Shown in pieces: positions 1 through 6,010 of a stretch of 11,444 nucleotides of DNA. Location: contig DFIX01000026.1 in assembly GCA_002371495.1 (NCBI GenBank), positions 90,359 to 101,802 of the forward strand, given 5' to 3'. Every line of letters starts with the position of its first letter. Positions within the stretch are counted from its first letter, which is position 1. The position numbers and the translations under genes were made by a program. Source of the DNA: Eggerthellaceae bacterium UBA3686 (lineage in GTDB: Bacteria > Actinomycetota > Coriobacteriia > Coriobacteriales > Eggerthellaceae). Under the pieces are notes generated by a model, which was not told where the DNA came from, ran no database searches, and saw only the letters and a program-made list of their open reading frames with translations.

Positions 1-22
1 TCAGACCCCTTTTTCACATTTT
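1..22. repeat. Right half of a 39-bp palindromic intergenic repeat (cut by window edge)
   Basis: The window opens with TCAGACCCC followed by a T-tract and CACATTTT. This matches the centre and right arm of the complete copy at 8231-8269 base for base, with A as the central base (position 3). The left arm lies outside the window. The repeat ends 17 bases before the start codon of the cysteine desulfurase gene, so it probably lies in that gene's 5' leader or just upstream of it. What follows the arm (CG, four variable bases, ATGGAG) has the same spacing as after the 8231 copy. Confidence 0.85.
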
Positions 23-39
23 CGTGAAATGGAGCGGAA

Positions 40-1245
40 ATGACGATCGAAGTGCCCGATGGCTACGTGTACCTCGACTGGGCGGCGACGGCGCCGCTGT
101 GCGAAGAGGCGGCCCGCGCGATGCAACCCTACCTCGCGCCAGGGCTCGCCAACCTGAAGCTCGGCATGAATGCGAATTCGCTTCACGCCCCGGGGCGCGC
201 AGCGTTCGAGGCGATGGAGCTCGCCCGCCGTCAGATGGCCGTCGACCTGGGCGCATCGCGGCCGAGCGAGCTCATATTCACATCGGGCGCCACCGAGGCC
301 GACAATGCGGCGATGCTCGGCATCGCGCGAGCAGCCGCCGAACGCCGTCGCCGCAAGCAGGGCAAAGATTTCGTCGCACGCGTAGTGACGACCGAAATCG
401 AGCACGAGGCGGTGCGCGAGCCTGCCCGCAAGCTTGTCGCCGAGGGCTTCGAGGTCGTGCGCGTCAAGCCCAACCGCCAAGGCTTCATCACACCCGAAGC
501 GCTCGGCGCCGCCCTCGACGAGCGGACCGTGCTGGTTTCGGTACAGGCCGCCAACAGCGAGCTGGGCAGCATCCAGCCCATCGCCGAACTTACGCGCCTC
601 GCACATGATACTGGCGCCCTCTTCCACACCGACGCCACTCAAGCGCTTGCGAAAATGCCGTTCAACCTGCAAGAACTCGGCGTCGACGCGGCGTCGTTCT
701 CGGCGCACAAGATTTGCGGGCCCAAGGGCGTCGGTCTTCTGTACCTGAAGGCGCGCACGCCGTTTTCCGCCCAGATGCTCGGGGGCGGGCAGGAAGGCGG
801 TCTGCGCTCGACTACGCAGAACGTCTGCGGCATCGCGGGCTTCGCGGCGGCGCTACGCGCGGCATGCGGGCACCTAGACGCCGAGGTTGCGCGCCAGCGT
901 CAGTTGCGCGACTGGCTCTACGAGCGCTTGTCGCAGGTCAAGGGCCTGCGGGCGACGGTCGATGTTCCTGCAGGCTCGGTGGAGCACCTTCCCAACATCG
1001 TGCACGTGCTGGTGCGCGGCTACGAGAGCGAGACGCTGGTGCTGCGGCTCGACGCCGCGGGGTTCGGCGTTTCGGGCGGGTCGGCCTGCGCGTCGCATTC
1101 GCTCGAGCCCAGCCATGTGCTGAGCGCCATCGGCATTTCGGCAGATGACGCCTATGGGGCCCTGCGCATCTCGATTGGCCGCTACACCACGCTCGACGAT
1201 CTGCGCCGTTTCGCTGACGCTCTCGAGGCCTGCATCGCAAGGTAG
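40..1245 (+). CDS. Cysteine desulfurase, NifS/IscS family (class V aminotransferase fold)
   Basis: A PLP-dependent enzyme of 401 residues, the family's usual length. Members convert L-cysteine to L-alanine and hold the released sulfur as a persulfide for iron-sulfur cluster assembly or tRNA thiolation. Visible motifs: SGATEADN (residues 82-89, cofactor phosphate contact), the cofactor-stacking histidine in EHEAV (H122), NSELGSIQP (usual form NNEIGTIQP), HTDATQ, the Schiff-base lysine in SAHK (K224), GGGQEGGLRSTTQN, and the catalytic cysteine in GGSACASH (C350). ATG at 40 is chosen because GGAG at 31-34 is well spaced and the protein begins just before the conserved YLDWAATAP strand. No scaffold gene (iscU/sufU) or thiolase gene is adjacent, so the sulfur acceptor cannot be inferred and a specific symbol (iscS, nifS, csd) is withheld. 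Family confident; the exact subgroup is not. Confidence 0.93.
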   Translation: MTIEVPDGYVYLDWAATAPLCEEAARAMQPYLAPGLANLKLGMNANSLHAPGRAAFEAMELARRQMAVDLGASRPSELIFTSGATEADNAAMLGIARAAAERRRRKQGKDFVARVVTTEIEHEAVREPARKLVAEGFEVVRVKPNRQGFITPEALGAALDERTVLVSVQAANSELGSIQPIAELTRLAHDTGALFHTDATQALAKMPFNLQELGVDAASFSAHKICGPKGVGLLYLKARTPFSAQMLGGGQEGGLRSTTQNVCGIAGFAAALRAACGHLDAEVARQRQLRDWLYERLSQVKGLRATVDVPAGSVEHLPNIVHVLVRGYESETLVLRLDAAGFGVSGGSACASHSLEPSHVLSAIGISADDAYGALRISIGRYTTLDDLRRFADALEACIAR

Positions 1246-1493
1246 GGAGCTAGGACGCCTGCGCTTTCACGGGACGCAACAAGCAGATAAGACGTATTCC
1301 CCTTCGCTACCTTTAGCAAGTCAGAGGGGCTATGCGCGGTTCTGAGGATTTCACAGCCTTCGTGACAACTCTATGAACTGGGGAAACAGAACGCCAATGC
1401 GCAAAACCACCCTGAGTTTGCGTATGAAATCATGCAAAACCCGCCTGAATTGCCAATAACGCATTCAATTCGGTCGAATGAGGCAAATGGTTC
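1246..1493. other. Intergenic region with no gene; weak hairpin
   Basis: About 300 bases separate the desulfurase stop from the next start, and they are visibly less GC-rich than the flanking genes. I see no RNA gene or credible ORF. A two-tier hairpin may form at 1299-1329 (CCCCT pairing with AGGGG outside, GCTA with TAGC inside), but no T-run follows, so calling it a terminator would be weak. The right part holds the candidate operator and promoter described separately. Confidence 0.5.
1400..1454. promoter_or_regulatory. Candidate operator: imperfect direct repeat upstream of the nif3-like gene
   Basis: Two related 21-base words occur at 1401-1421 and 1434-1454. They share GCAAAACC, then two differing bases, then CCTGA, with start points 33 bases apart, close to three helical turns. 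The first word is also flanked by an inverted repeat, CGCAAA at 1400-1405 and TTTGCG at 1417-1422. Both lie upstream of the -10 box at 1494, where an activator could bind. This is pattern only; no regulator is identified. Confidence 0.25.
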
Positions 1494-1499
1494 TATAAT
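1494..1499 (+). promoter_or_regulatory. Promoter -10 box for the nif3-like gene
   Basis: A perfect TATAAT lies 43 bases upstream of the ATG at 1543, in an AT-richer stretch. No convincing TTGACA is seen at the usual distance (the bases around 1471-1476 are CGGTCG), so the promoter may depend on an activator or be modest in strength. The predicted leader is about 35-40 bases and contains the AGGAGG ribosome binding site. Confidence 0.6.
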
Positions 1500-1542
1500 C
1501 GGTGTTGAACAAGGCGATATCTCAAGCTTTAGGAGGCACGTC

Positions 1543-2472
1543 ATGATCAACATCGAAGGACCCGAACGCAAGGACGAATCCACCGAACTGGCAACCGTCG
1601 CATCGGGAAGCATCGCGAAACCCGCAGGCCCCACGTGCATGAGCGTCGGCATGCTCGAGCAGGCGCTGCTGGCCCGTTTTCCCCGTTCCAACGCCGAAAG
1701 CTGGGATCGAACGGGCCTGCTCGTGGGCGACCCGACCAGTGAGATCACGGGCGTATGCGTGGCGCTCGATCCTACGCGCAAGGCCATCGAGGCAACAGCT
1801 GCGCTCGGCGCTAACGTGCTGCTCACGCATCATCCAGCATTCTTGTCTGCCCCAGAGGCGTTCACGCCGTCCTACGATCGCACGTCAGCTCCGGGGGTCA
1901 ACGTGTACACGGCCATAGCCAACGGGGTCGCGCTCGTCAACTTCCACACGGCGCTCGACGTCAGCGACGAGGCGCGCCGCCTGTACATGGACATGCTCAA
2001 GCTGGATTACGAGCGCATGGTCGAGCCGTCTGGCGCCAACCCCGAGCGCGGCTACGGTTACCTGTGCTCGGTGCGTCCCGCGGATGCGCCGCTCAAAGTG
2101 TCGCAGCTGGCTGCGCGCTGCACTTCGGTGTTCGGCCGTGCCCCGCGCGTTTGGGGCGATTTCTCGTCGGTGGTCGGCAAGGTCGTGTTCGCCAACGGGT
2201 CGGGTAACAGCGTGGTGGGGGCATGCCTAGCCGAACATGTCGACTGCCTGGTTTGCGGGGAAGTCGGCTACCATGTGGCGCTCGACGCGTGGCAAGCCGG
2301 TTTGTCGGTCATCGAGTTGGGGCATGACGCGAGCGAGCTTCCGCTGGCCGCGCTGCTCGCCAAGGCCGCAATCGAGGCGGGAATGTCGCCCGATTCCGTG
2401 CGCGTTTTGGACCAGGGAGGCAATTGGTCGCTTCCCGATTCGACACGCCTATACAATTGTGAGGTAGAATGA
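1543..2472 (+). CDS. Nif3-like dinuclear metal center protein (YbgI/YqfO family, DUF34)
   Basis: A protein of 309 residues in the Nif3 family, cytoplasmic toroidal proteins with a two-metal site. The family is often annotated GTP cyclohydrolase I type 2, but its physiological reaction is not settled. The metal ligands expected from E. coli YbgI are visible: a His-His-Pro motif (H96, H97), HTALD (H135, D139) and GHDASE (H261, E265, the same H-x3-E spacing as YbgI). The PII-like insertion of long members such as YqfO is absent. The start at 1543 is fixed by a consensus AGGAGG at 1531-1536. The frame is open further upstream to 1432 but without a ribosome binding site. This start leaves about 32 polar, low-complexity residues before the usual family start (near M33). 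It pairs with the zinc-ribbon gene 35 bases downstream, a common actinobacterial arrangement, so the two are likely cotranscribed. Confidence 0.92.
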   Translation: MINIEGPERKDESTELATVASGSIAKPAGPTCMSVGMLEQALLARFPRSNAESWDRTGLLVGDPTSEITGVCVALDPTRKAIEATAALGANVLLTHHPAFLSAPEAFTPSYDRTSAPGVNVYTAIANGVALVNFHTALDVSDEARRLYMDMLKLDYERMVEPSGANPERGYGYLCSVRPADAPLKVSQLAARCTSVFGRAPRVWGDFSSVVGKVVFANGSGNSVVGACLAEHVDCLVCGEVGYHVALDAWQAGLSVIELGHDASELPLAALLAKAAIEAGMSPDSVRVLDQGGNWSLPDSTRLYNCEVE

Positions 2473-2507
2473 GGGCAAACTGACAGTTGCGGCGGAAGGG
2501 GCGCGTA

Positions 2508-3233
2508 ATGAACGCAGAGTATCAAGACCTTCAGACCCTGCTCGAGGTGCAGCGCATCGATTTGATGACCATGCAGCTTAAAAAGCAGCGCGTCGAGCTT
2601 CCGCAGCGTATACAGGTCATGCGCCTGCGCAAGAAGCGCGACCAGATTCAAGAAAAGCTCGACCAGGTTATGGTCCTGCATAAGAAGGCCGATGCCGAAC
2701 TGACCATGTTCGACGATGAAGACAGCATGCTTGCCGAGAAGCAAGAACGTGCCCAGGAGCTCATCGATGCGGCCGGTTCGGACTACCGCAAGGTCGAGTC
2801 GCATTCCAAAGAGATGGCCAGCATTGCCAAGCGGCGCGAGTCGCTGGCTTTCAAGCGCGTGGCTGCTGACGAGCAGATGGCCAAGATCATGGACGTTCGC
2901 GGCCAGCTCGAGGGTGCCATCGCCGCCTCGCAGGCCGAGGAAGCGCGTTTGCGCCAAGCGTTCGAAGCCGATGACAATGCGCTGATCGAGCAGATCAAGT
3001 CATTAAGTGCACAGCGTAGCGACCTCGTGGCGGGTTTGCCGGCTGATCTCATGGCACTGTACGAAAAGACGGCAGCCAAGACCGGCGGTGTTGCCCTGGG
3101 CAAGCTCGAGGATGCCACGTGCGGCGTGTGCCGCGCGGCAATCGACGGCGGCCGCCTCATTTCGCTGCGCGCTTCAGCGCCTTTGGGCACATGCCCCAAC
3201 TGCAAGCGTCTGCTCGTCATCGAAAGCGAGTAA
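2508..3233 (+). CDS. Coiled-coil protein with C-terminal C4 zinc ribbon (zf-RING_7 type)
   Basis: A protein of 241 residues. Residues 1 to about 175 are highly charged and heptad-like (long runs rich in K, E, R, Q), predicting an extended antiparallel coiled coil. The C-terminus carries a four-cysteine zinc ribbon: CGVC at 205-208 and CPNC at 229-232. This layout matches the family typified by chlamydial CT398 and actinobacterial proteins encoded beside nif3. Nucleic-acid or protein-scaffold roles have been suggested for the family, but no reaction is established. ATG at 2508 is preferred because GGAAGGGG at 2494-2501 is well placed; a TTG at 2487 would add seven residues but lacks a site of its own. 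The gene follows the nif3-like stop by 35 bases and ends at a strong terminator, so it closes a two-gene operon. Confidence 0.88.
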   Translation: MNAEYQDLQTLLEVQRIDLMTMQLKKQRVELPQRIQVMRLRKKRDQIQEKLDQVMVLHKKADAELTMFDDEDSMLAEKQERAQELIDAAGSDYRKVESHSKEMASIAKRRESLAFKRVAADEQMAKIMDVRGQLEGAIAASQAEEARLRQAFEADDNALIEQIKSLSAQRSDLVAGLPADLMALYEKTAAKTGGVALGKLEDATCGVCRAAIDGGRLISLRASAPLGTCPNCKRLLVIESE

Positions 3234-3299
3234 TACGAAAACGGGGAAACAGGGAGGCGGTTGTGATGTAGTCCGTTTCCGCGTTCTTCCACAACGAGA

Positions 3300-3323
3300 A
3301 AAAGCCCGCATAAGCGGGCTTTT
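3300..3323. terminator. Bidirectional intrinsic terminator between convergent genes
   Basis: A ten-pair stem (A-tract plus AGCCCGC pairing with GCGGGCT plus T-tract) closes a four-base ATAA loop. On the + strand the stem runs into TTTTCTT; on the - strand it runs into TTTTTCTC. It lies 67 bases after the zinc-ribbon gene and 27 bases after the end of rpmB, so one hairpin can stop transcription from both sides. Confidence 0.9.
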
Positions 3324-3349
3324 CTTACGCTCTGGAAACCGAGTGGCTG

Positions 3350-3541
3350 TTAGGCGCGCTCGACTTTGCCGGCCTTCATGCAGCGGGTGCAGACGTTGGC
3401 CTTGCGCACGTGACCGCTCTTGTCGCGAATGGTGACCTTCTGGATGTTGGGACGGAACCAACGGTTGGTCACGCGATGCGAGTGGCTGACGTTACGACCA
3501 GCGGCCGGCTTCTTGCCGCAGACTTCACAAATCTTAGACAT
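3350..3541 (-). CDS. rpmB: Large ribosomal subunit protein bL28
   Basis: A basic protein of 63 residues, the normal size for bL28, a component of the 50S subunit. The N-terminal MSKICEVCGKKP and the central SHSHRVTNRWFRPN are characteristic. Four cysteines in two CxxC pairs (C5/C8 and C51/C54) make this the zinc-binding C+ form, not the cysteine-free paralogue some bacteria use under zinc limitation. The ATG at 3541 is chosen because GGAG lies nine bases upstream on the - strand; an in-frame TTG three codons earlier would overlap that spacing. The gene is divergent from the Asp23-family gene, as rpmB and yloU are in Bacillus subtilis, and converges on a shared terminator. Confidence 0.97.
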   Translation of the reverse strand: MSKICEVCGKKPAAGRNVSHSHRVTNRWFRPNIQKVTIRDKSGHVRKANVCTRCMKAGKVERA

Positions 3542-3565
3542 TGCTATCAACTCCGTAATACTGTT

Positions 3566-3584
3566 AAACGGCTGTTCGCCGCTT
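3566..3584 (-). promoter_or_regulatory. Small hairpin in the rpmB leader
   Basis: In the - strand transcript, AAGCGGC can pair with GCCGTTT (one G-U pair) around a five-base loop. It lies in the predicted leader of about 55 bases, some 25 bases upstream of the start codon, so it does not directly cover the Shine-Dalgarno site. Ribosomal protein leaders often carry autoregulatory structures, but nothing here identifies a ligand. Confidence 0.3.
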
Positions 3585-3603
3585 TTGCCAAACTAGCCAA
3601 GAA

Positions 3604-3633
3604 ACTATAGCACACCCGGCCGGGTGAGTCCAA
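3604..3633 (-). promoter_or_regulatory. rpmB promoter with a palindrome in its spacer
   Basis: Read on the - strand, TTGGAC (3633-3628) is followed after 18 bases by TATAGT (3609-3604), with TGC directly before it as an extended -10. Transcription would start near 3597, giving a leader of roughly 55 bases. A perfect 14-base palindrome, CACCCGGCCGGGTG, occupies 3613-3626, almost filling the spacer. That position would suit a repressor or a MerR-type spacer-distorting activator, though it may be coincidence in GC-rich DNA. Confidence 0.75.
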
Positions 3634-3663
3634 ACTTTTTTCGAAAAGCGCAAAAGTATGTTC

Positions 3664-3704
3664 GGCCGATGAGTCACCCTACCAGGTGCGCTGACTCCTT
3701 GGCC
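3664..3704. other. Long imperfect inverted repeat in the rpmB / asp23-like divergent region
   Basis: GGCCGATGAGTCA (3664-3676) and TGACTCCTTGGCC (3692-3704) are complementary over 13 positions with two mismatches. The 15-base interval contains a further CACC/GGTG pair. There is no following T-run, so it is not an obvious terminator. It lies upstream of both divergent promoter candidates and could be an operator or a structured element. Confidence 0.4.
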
Positions 3705-3749
3705 AGTGTGCCCATTTCGCGCATTCCTCGTCAGCCTCACATCATGCGC

Positions 3750-3755
3750 TATACT
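3750..3755 (+). promoter_or_regulatory. Weak candidate -10 box for the asp23/fakA-like unit
   Basis: TATACT lies 63 bases upstream of the Asp23-family start. There is no recognisable -35 box at the right distance and no extended -10. It is the best candidate in the interval, but a poor one. Confidence 0.3.
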
Positions 3756-3818
3756 TTACCAGTTATGCGATTTTGCGGAGGGTTGCGTCGAGCGACCTCA
3801 TGTTGAAAGGAAGATATC

Positions 3819-4166
3819 ATGGCAGATCCGATTCCCGGGAAGCTGCATGTGGCAAACGACGTGCTGGCCGACATGGTCGGGCACGCGGCGATGGAGTGCT
3901 ACGGCGTCGTGGGCATGGTCGCGCCCAACGCCGCAGACGGCATCTCCAAGATCTTGCCTACCTCGAAGCTGCGTCGCGGCATCACGCTCGAAACCGCCGA
4001 CGACGGCGTGCGCGTCGATCTTTTCATCGTGGTCGAGTACGGCACTAATATGAACGCCGTCTCCCAGAACCTCGTCGACGCCGTCAGCTTCGTGCTGAAG
4101 GAACAGGCCCGCGTCCCAGTCGCAAGCATCGATGTCCACATCATGGACGTCAAGGTCCGCAAATAA
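3819..4166 (+). CDS. Asp23/Gls24 family protein (YloU-like)
   Basis: A cytoplasmic protein of 115 residues without signal peptide or membrane segment. It shows the pattern of the Asp23/Gls24 (YloU) family: a short N-terminal strand before the helix ADMVGHAAMECYGVVGM, a middle strand GVRVDLFIVVEYG, the helix around VSQNLVDAVSFVLKEQA, and a closing strand VASIDVHIMDVKV. Family members are linked to envelope stress in staphylococci and enterococci; the molecular function of the YloU type is not known. The ribosome binding site AAGGAAG (3807-3813) fixes the ATG. The gene stands between rpmB and the fatty-acid kinase gene, the same neighbours as B. subtilis yloU, and is likely cotranscribed with the latter across a 51-base gap. 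Confidence 0.9.
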   Translation: MADPIPGKLHVANDVLADMVGHAAMECYGVVGMVAPNAADGISKILPTSKLRRGITLETADDGVRVDLFIVVEYGTNMNAVSQNLVDAVSFVLKEQARVPVASIDVHIMDVKVRK

Positions 4167-4206
4167 CCTGCGGCAGTCATTATCAGTTAACGACTTTCGC
4201 AGGAGG
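4167..4206 (+). promoter_or_regulatory. Hairpin overlapping the ribosome binding site of the fakA-like gene
   Basis: CCTGCG begins on the first base after the Asp23-family stop codon (4167-4172) and pairs with CGCAGG at 4198-4203. Inside a 2x2 internal loop, AGTC (4175-4178) pairs with GACT (4192-4195), leaving a 13-base loop. The 3' arm includes the first three bases of AGGAGG (4201-4206), the ribosome binding site of the next gene. It could couple translation of the two genes, since ribosomes finishing the first would open the stem. Stability is modest. Confidence 0.4.
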
Positions 4207-4217
4207 AAGTAGTCACT

Positions 4218-5855
4218 ATGTCAGAATTTACTGGTAACGATGTGCTCAATGCCATCGCAGCCGCCAGCAAAAACCTTTCGGCTCGCAAAGACGAGATTAA
4301 CCGACTGAACGTTTTCCCTGTTCCCGATGGCGATACCGGCACCAACATGTCGTTGACGCTCGAATCGGTCGTCAAGAACCTGCAGTCGCTTCCCATGGGC
4401 TGCTCGTCGTCCGACGTGCGTCATGCCATCACGACAGGCGCACTCATGGGTGCGCGCGGCAACTCCGGCGTCATCACTTCGCAGATCCTGCGCGGTCTGT
4501 GTGAGGGCGCGGCCAATGCCACCGAGATTACGACGGCCACAATAGACGCGGCGTTCGCTCGCGCGGTCGAGGTTGCGTTCCAGGCTGTGCGTAAGCCGGT
4601 CGAGGGCACCATCCTCACGGTCCTGAAAGACACGGCCGCCGCCGCAAAGCGCGTTCACAAGAAGAAGTTCGAGGTCGAGGAAGCCCTCGACGAGATCGTA
4701 CGCGAAGCCTACGCATCGGTTCAGCGCACGCCCGATCTGCTGGCCGTGCTCAAAGAGAACAACGTCGTGGATGCCGGCGGCTTTGGCCTGGCCATTCTCG
4801 TGGACGGCTTCATTTCGGCGTTGCTCGGCAAAGAGGGCTCGATGAGCGATGAGTTCTCGTTCAGCCCCAAGGCCGAGCCCAAGGTCGAAATCGAGCATTT
4901 CAACGATTGGGAGGGCTCCGAATACCGCTACTGCAACGAGTTCCTCGTGCATTCCGAGACGCTCGACCCGCAGGAGGCGCTCGACTTCCTGGCTACTATG
5001 GGCGACTGCGAACTGTGCGTGGGCTCGGTGCCCAAATTCAAGGTGCACGTTCACTCCAACCATCCCAACAAGGTTCTCGAGTACTTCCTCGACCGCGGCC
5101 AGATCTTCGAGGTCTTCATCCACAATATGGACCTTCAGTCGGTCGAGCGCAACGAAAAGCTCGTTGCCGAGAAAGAGAAAGCTGCTGCCGAGCACAAGCC
5201 TTTCGGCGTGGTGGCCGTCGCGGCGGGCGAGGGCAACGCCAACATCCTGCGCAGCCTGGGCGTCGACGTCGTCGTGTCCGGCGGGCAGACCATGAACCCC
5301 TCGACGGCCGATCTGCTCGACGCCGTCAAGGCCTGCAATGCCGATTCGGTCGTTATCCTTCCGAACAACTCCAACATTATCATGGCTGCCAATAGTGCAG
5401 CTGGCCTGGCAGAATGCAAGTGCGGCGTCGTGCCTACCAAGAGCGTGCCGCAAGCGTTTTCCGCCATGTTCGGCTACGACGAGTCCGCCTCGCTCGAAGA
5501 CAACCTCGAGGCCATGGCCGACGCGTACGCCGACGTGAAGACCGGCGAGGTCACCACGGCGATCAAGGATTCGCACGACGCCAACGGTGACCCGATTGCC
5601 GCAGGTGACGTCATCGGCATCGCCGACGGCTCGATCGATGCCGTTGGCTCTTCGATCGAGGAAGTCGTTATGGAGCTGCTCGAGCAGATGGAGGCCGACG
5701 ATGCCGATACCTGCACATTGCTGGCCGGCGCCGATTACGCCGACGAGCAGCTCGAGGCTCTGGTGAAGAGCATCGAGGAAACCTACGAGGACCTCGAGAT
5801 CGACGCCCATCGCGGCGAGCAGCCTCTGTACCCGGTCATCCTTTCGGTCGAGTAA
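4218..5855 (+). CDS. Fatty acid kinase catalytic subunit-like protein (FakA/YloV, DAK2 domain)
   Basis: At 545 residues it matches FakA/YloV proteins in length. FakA phosphorylates fatty acids carried by a FakB (DegV-family) partner to acyl-phosphate for phospholipid synthesis. Residues 1 to about 200 form the DhaL-like nucleotide domain: LNVFPVPDGDTGTNM (30-44, with metal-binding D37 and D39), GARGNSG (78-84) and DAGGFG (185-190). A middle domain carries YCNEF (C239) and HVHSN (H277, H279), matching the zinc site of Staphylococcus aureus FakA. The C-terminal third resembles the DegV-like FakA C-terminal domain. AGGAGG at 4201-4206 supports the ATG. No fakB is in the window, so the partner must be encoded elsewhere. 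Place after a yloU homologue and before recG follows the B. subtilis order, without the serine dehydratase genes found there. Confidence 0.92.
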   Translation: MSEFTGNDVLNAIAAASKNLSARKDEINRLNVFPVPDGDTGTNMSLTLESVVKNLQSLPMGCSSSDVRHAITTGALMGARGNSGVITSQILRGLCEGAANATEITTATIDAAFARAVEVAFQAVRKPVEGTILTVLKDTAAAAKRVHKKKFEVEEALDEIVREAYASVQRTPDLLAVLKENNVVDAGGFGLAILVDGFISALLGKEGSMSDEFSFSPKAEPKVEIEHFNDWEGSEYRYCNEFLVHSETLDPQEALDFLATMGDCELCVGSVPKFKVHVHSNHPNKVLEYFLDRGQIFEVFIHNMDLQSVERNEKLVAEKEKAAAEHKPFGVVAVAAGEGNANILRSLGVDVVVSGGQTMNPSTADLLDAVKACNADSVVILPNNSNIIMAANSAAGLAECKCGVVPTKSVPQAFSAMFGYDESASLEDNLEAMADAYADVKTGEVTTAIKDSHDANGDPIAAGDVIGIADGSIDAVGSSIEEVVMELLEQMEADDADTCTLLAGADYADEQLEALVKSIEETYEDLEIDAHRGEQPLYPVILSVE

Positions 5856-5871
5856 CGAAGCTAGGGAAGCT

Positions 5872-5906
5872 AGGGAAGCAAAGAGGATACTCCTCTTTGC
5901 TTCCCT
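5872..5906 (+). terminator. Strong hairpin after the fakA-like gene (first of two)
   Basis: AGGGAAGCAAAGAGGA (5872-5887) and its exact complement (5891-5906) form a 16-pair stem with a TAC loop, 16 bases after the stop codon. It is followed by TTCATGTCTTT, a poor T-run, so termination is plausible but not textbook. A short tandem repeat of CTAGGGAAG precedes it. The arms recur in the second hairpin at 5918-5949. Confidence 0.6.
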
Positions 5907-5917
5907 TTCATGTCTTT

Positions 5918-5949
5918 GGGAAGCGAAGAGGAGCACCTCTTTGCTTCCC
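5918..5949 (+). repeat. Second hairpin with the same arms as 5872-5906
   Basis: GGGAAGCGAAGAGG (5918-5931) pairs with CCTCTTTGCTTCCC (5936-5949) across a four-base loop, with one G-T position that is a G-U pair in RNA. The right arm is identical to that of the preceding hairpin over 14 bases, and the left arm differs at one base. A T-rich tail (TTGCTTTTCTT) follows, making this the better terminator of the pair. The tandem arrangement suggests duplication or two insertions of one repeat family. Confidence 0.65.
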
Positions 5950-5995
5950 TTGCTTTTCTTGGCAACCCATCGGCTGCCCGGCTGGGCCTTCCATC

Positions 5996-6004
5996 TGCTA
6001 AAGT
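5996..6004 (+). promoter_or_regulatory. Candidate extended -10 promoter giving a leaderless recG mRNA
   Basis: TGC directly followed by TAAAGT (5999-6004) forms an extended -10 ending six bases before the recG ATG. Transcription would begin at or next to the start codon. No Shine-Dalgarno sequence precedes the ATG, which fits leaderless translation. No clear -35 box is seen. Confidence 0.4.
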
Positions 6005-6010
6005 GGGCGC

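Noticed and set aside
1397..1459. 20-codon basic ORF (starts MRKTTLSLRM) upstream of the nif3-like gene
   Set aside because: It lies upstream of the -10 box, so it would not be in that leader; its ribosome binding site is poor. Its internal similarity reflects the repeated DNA words noted there.
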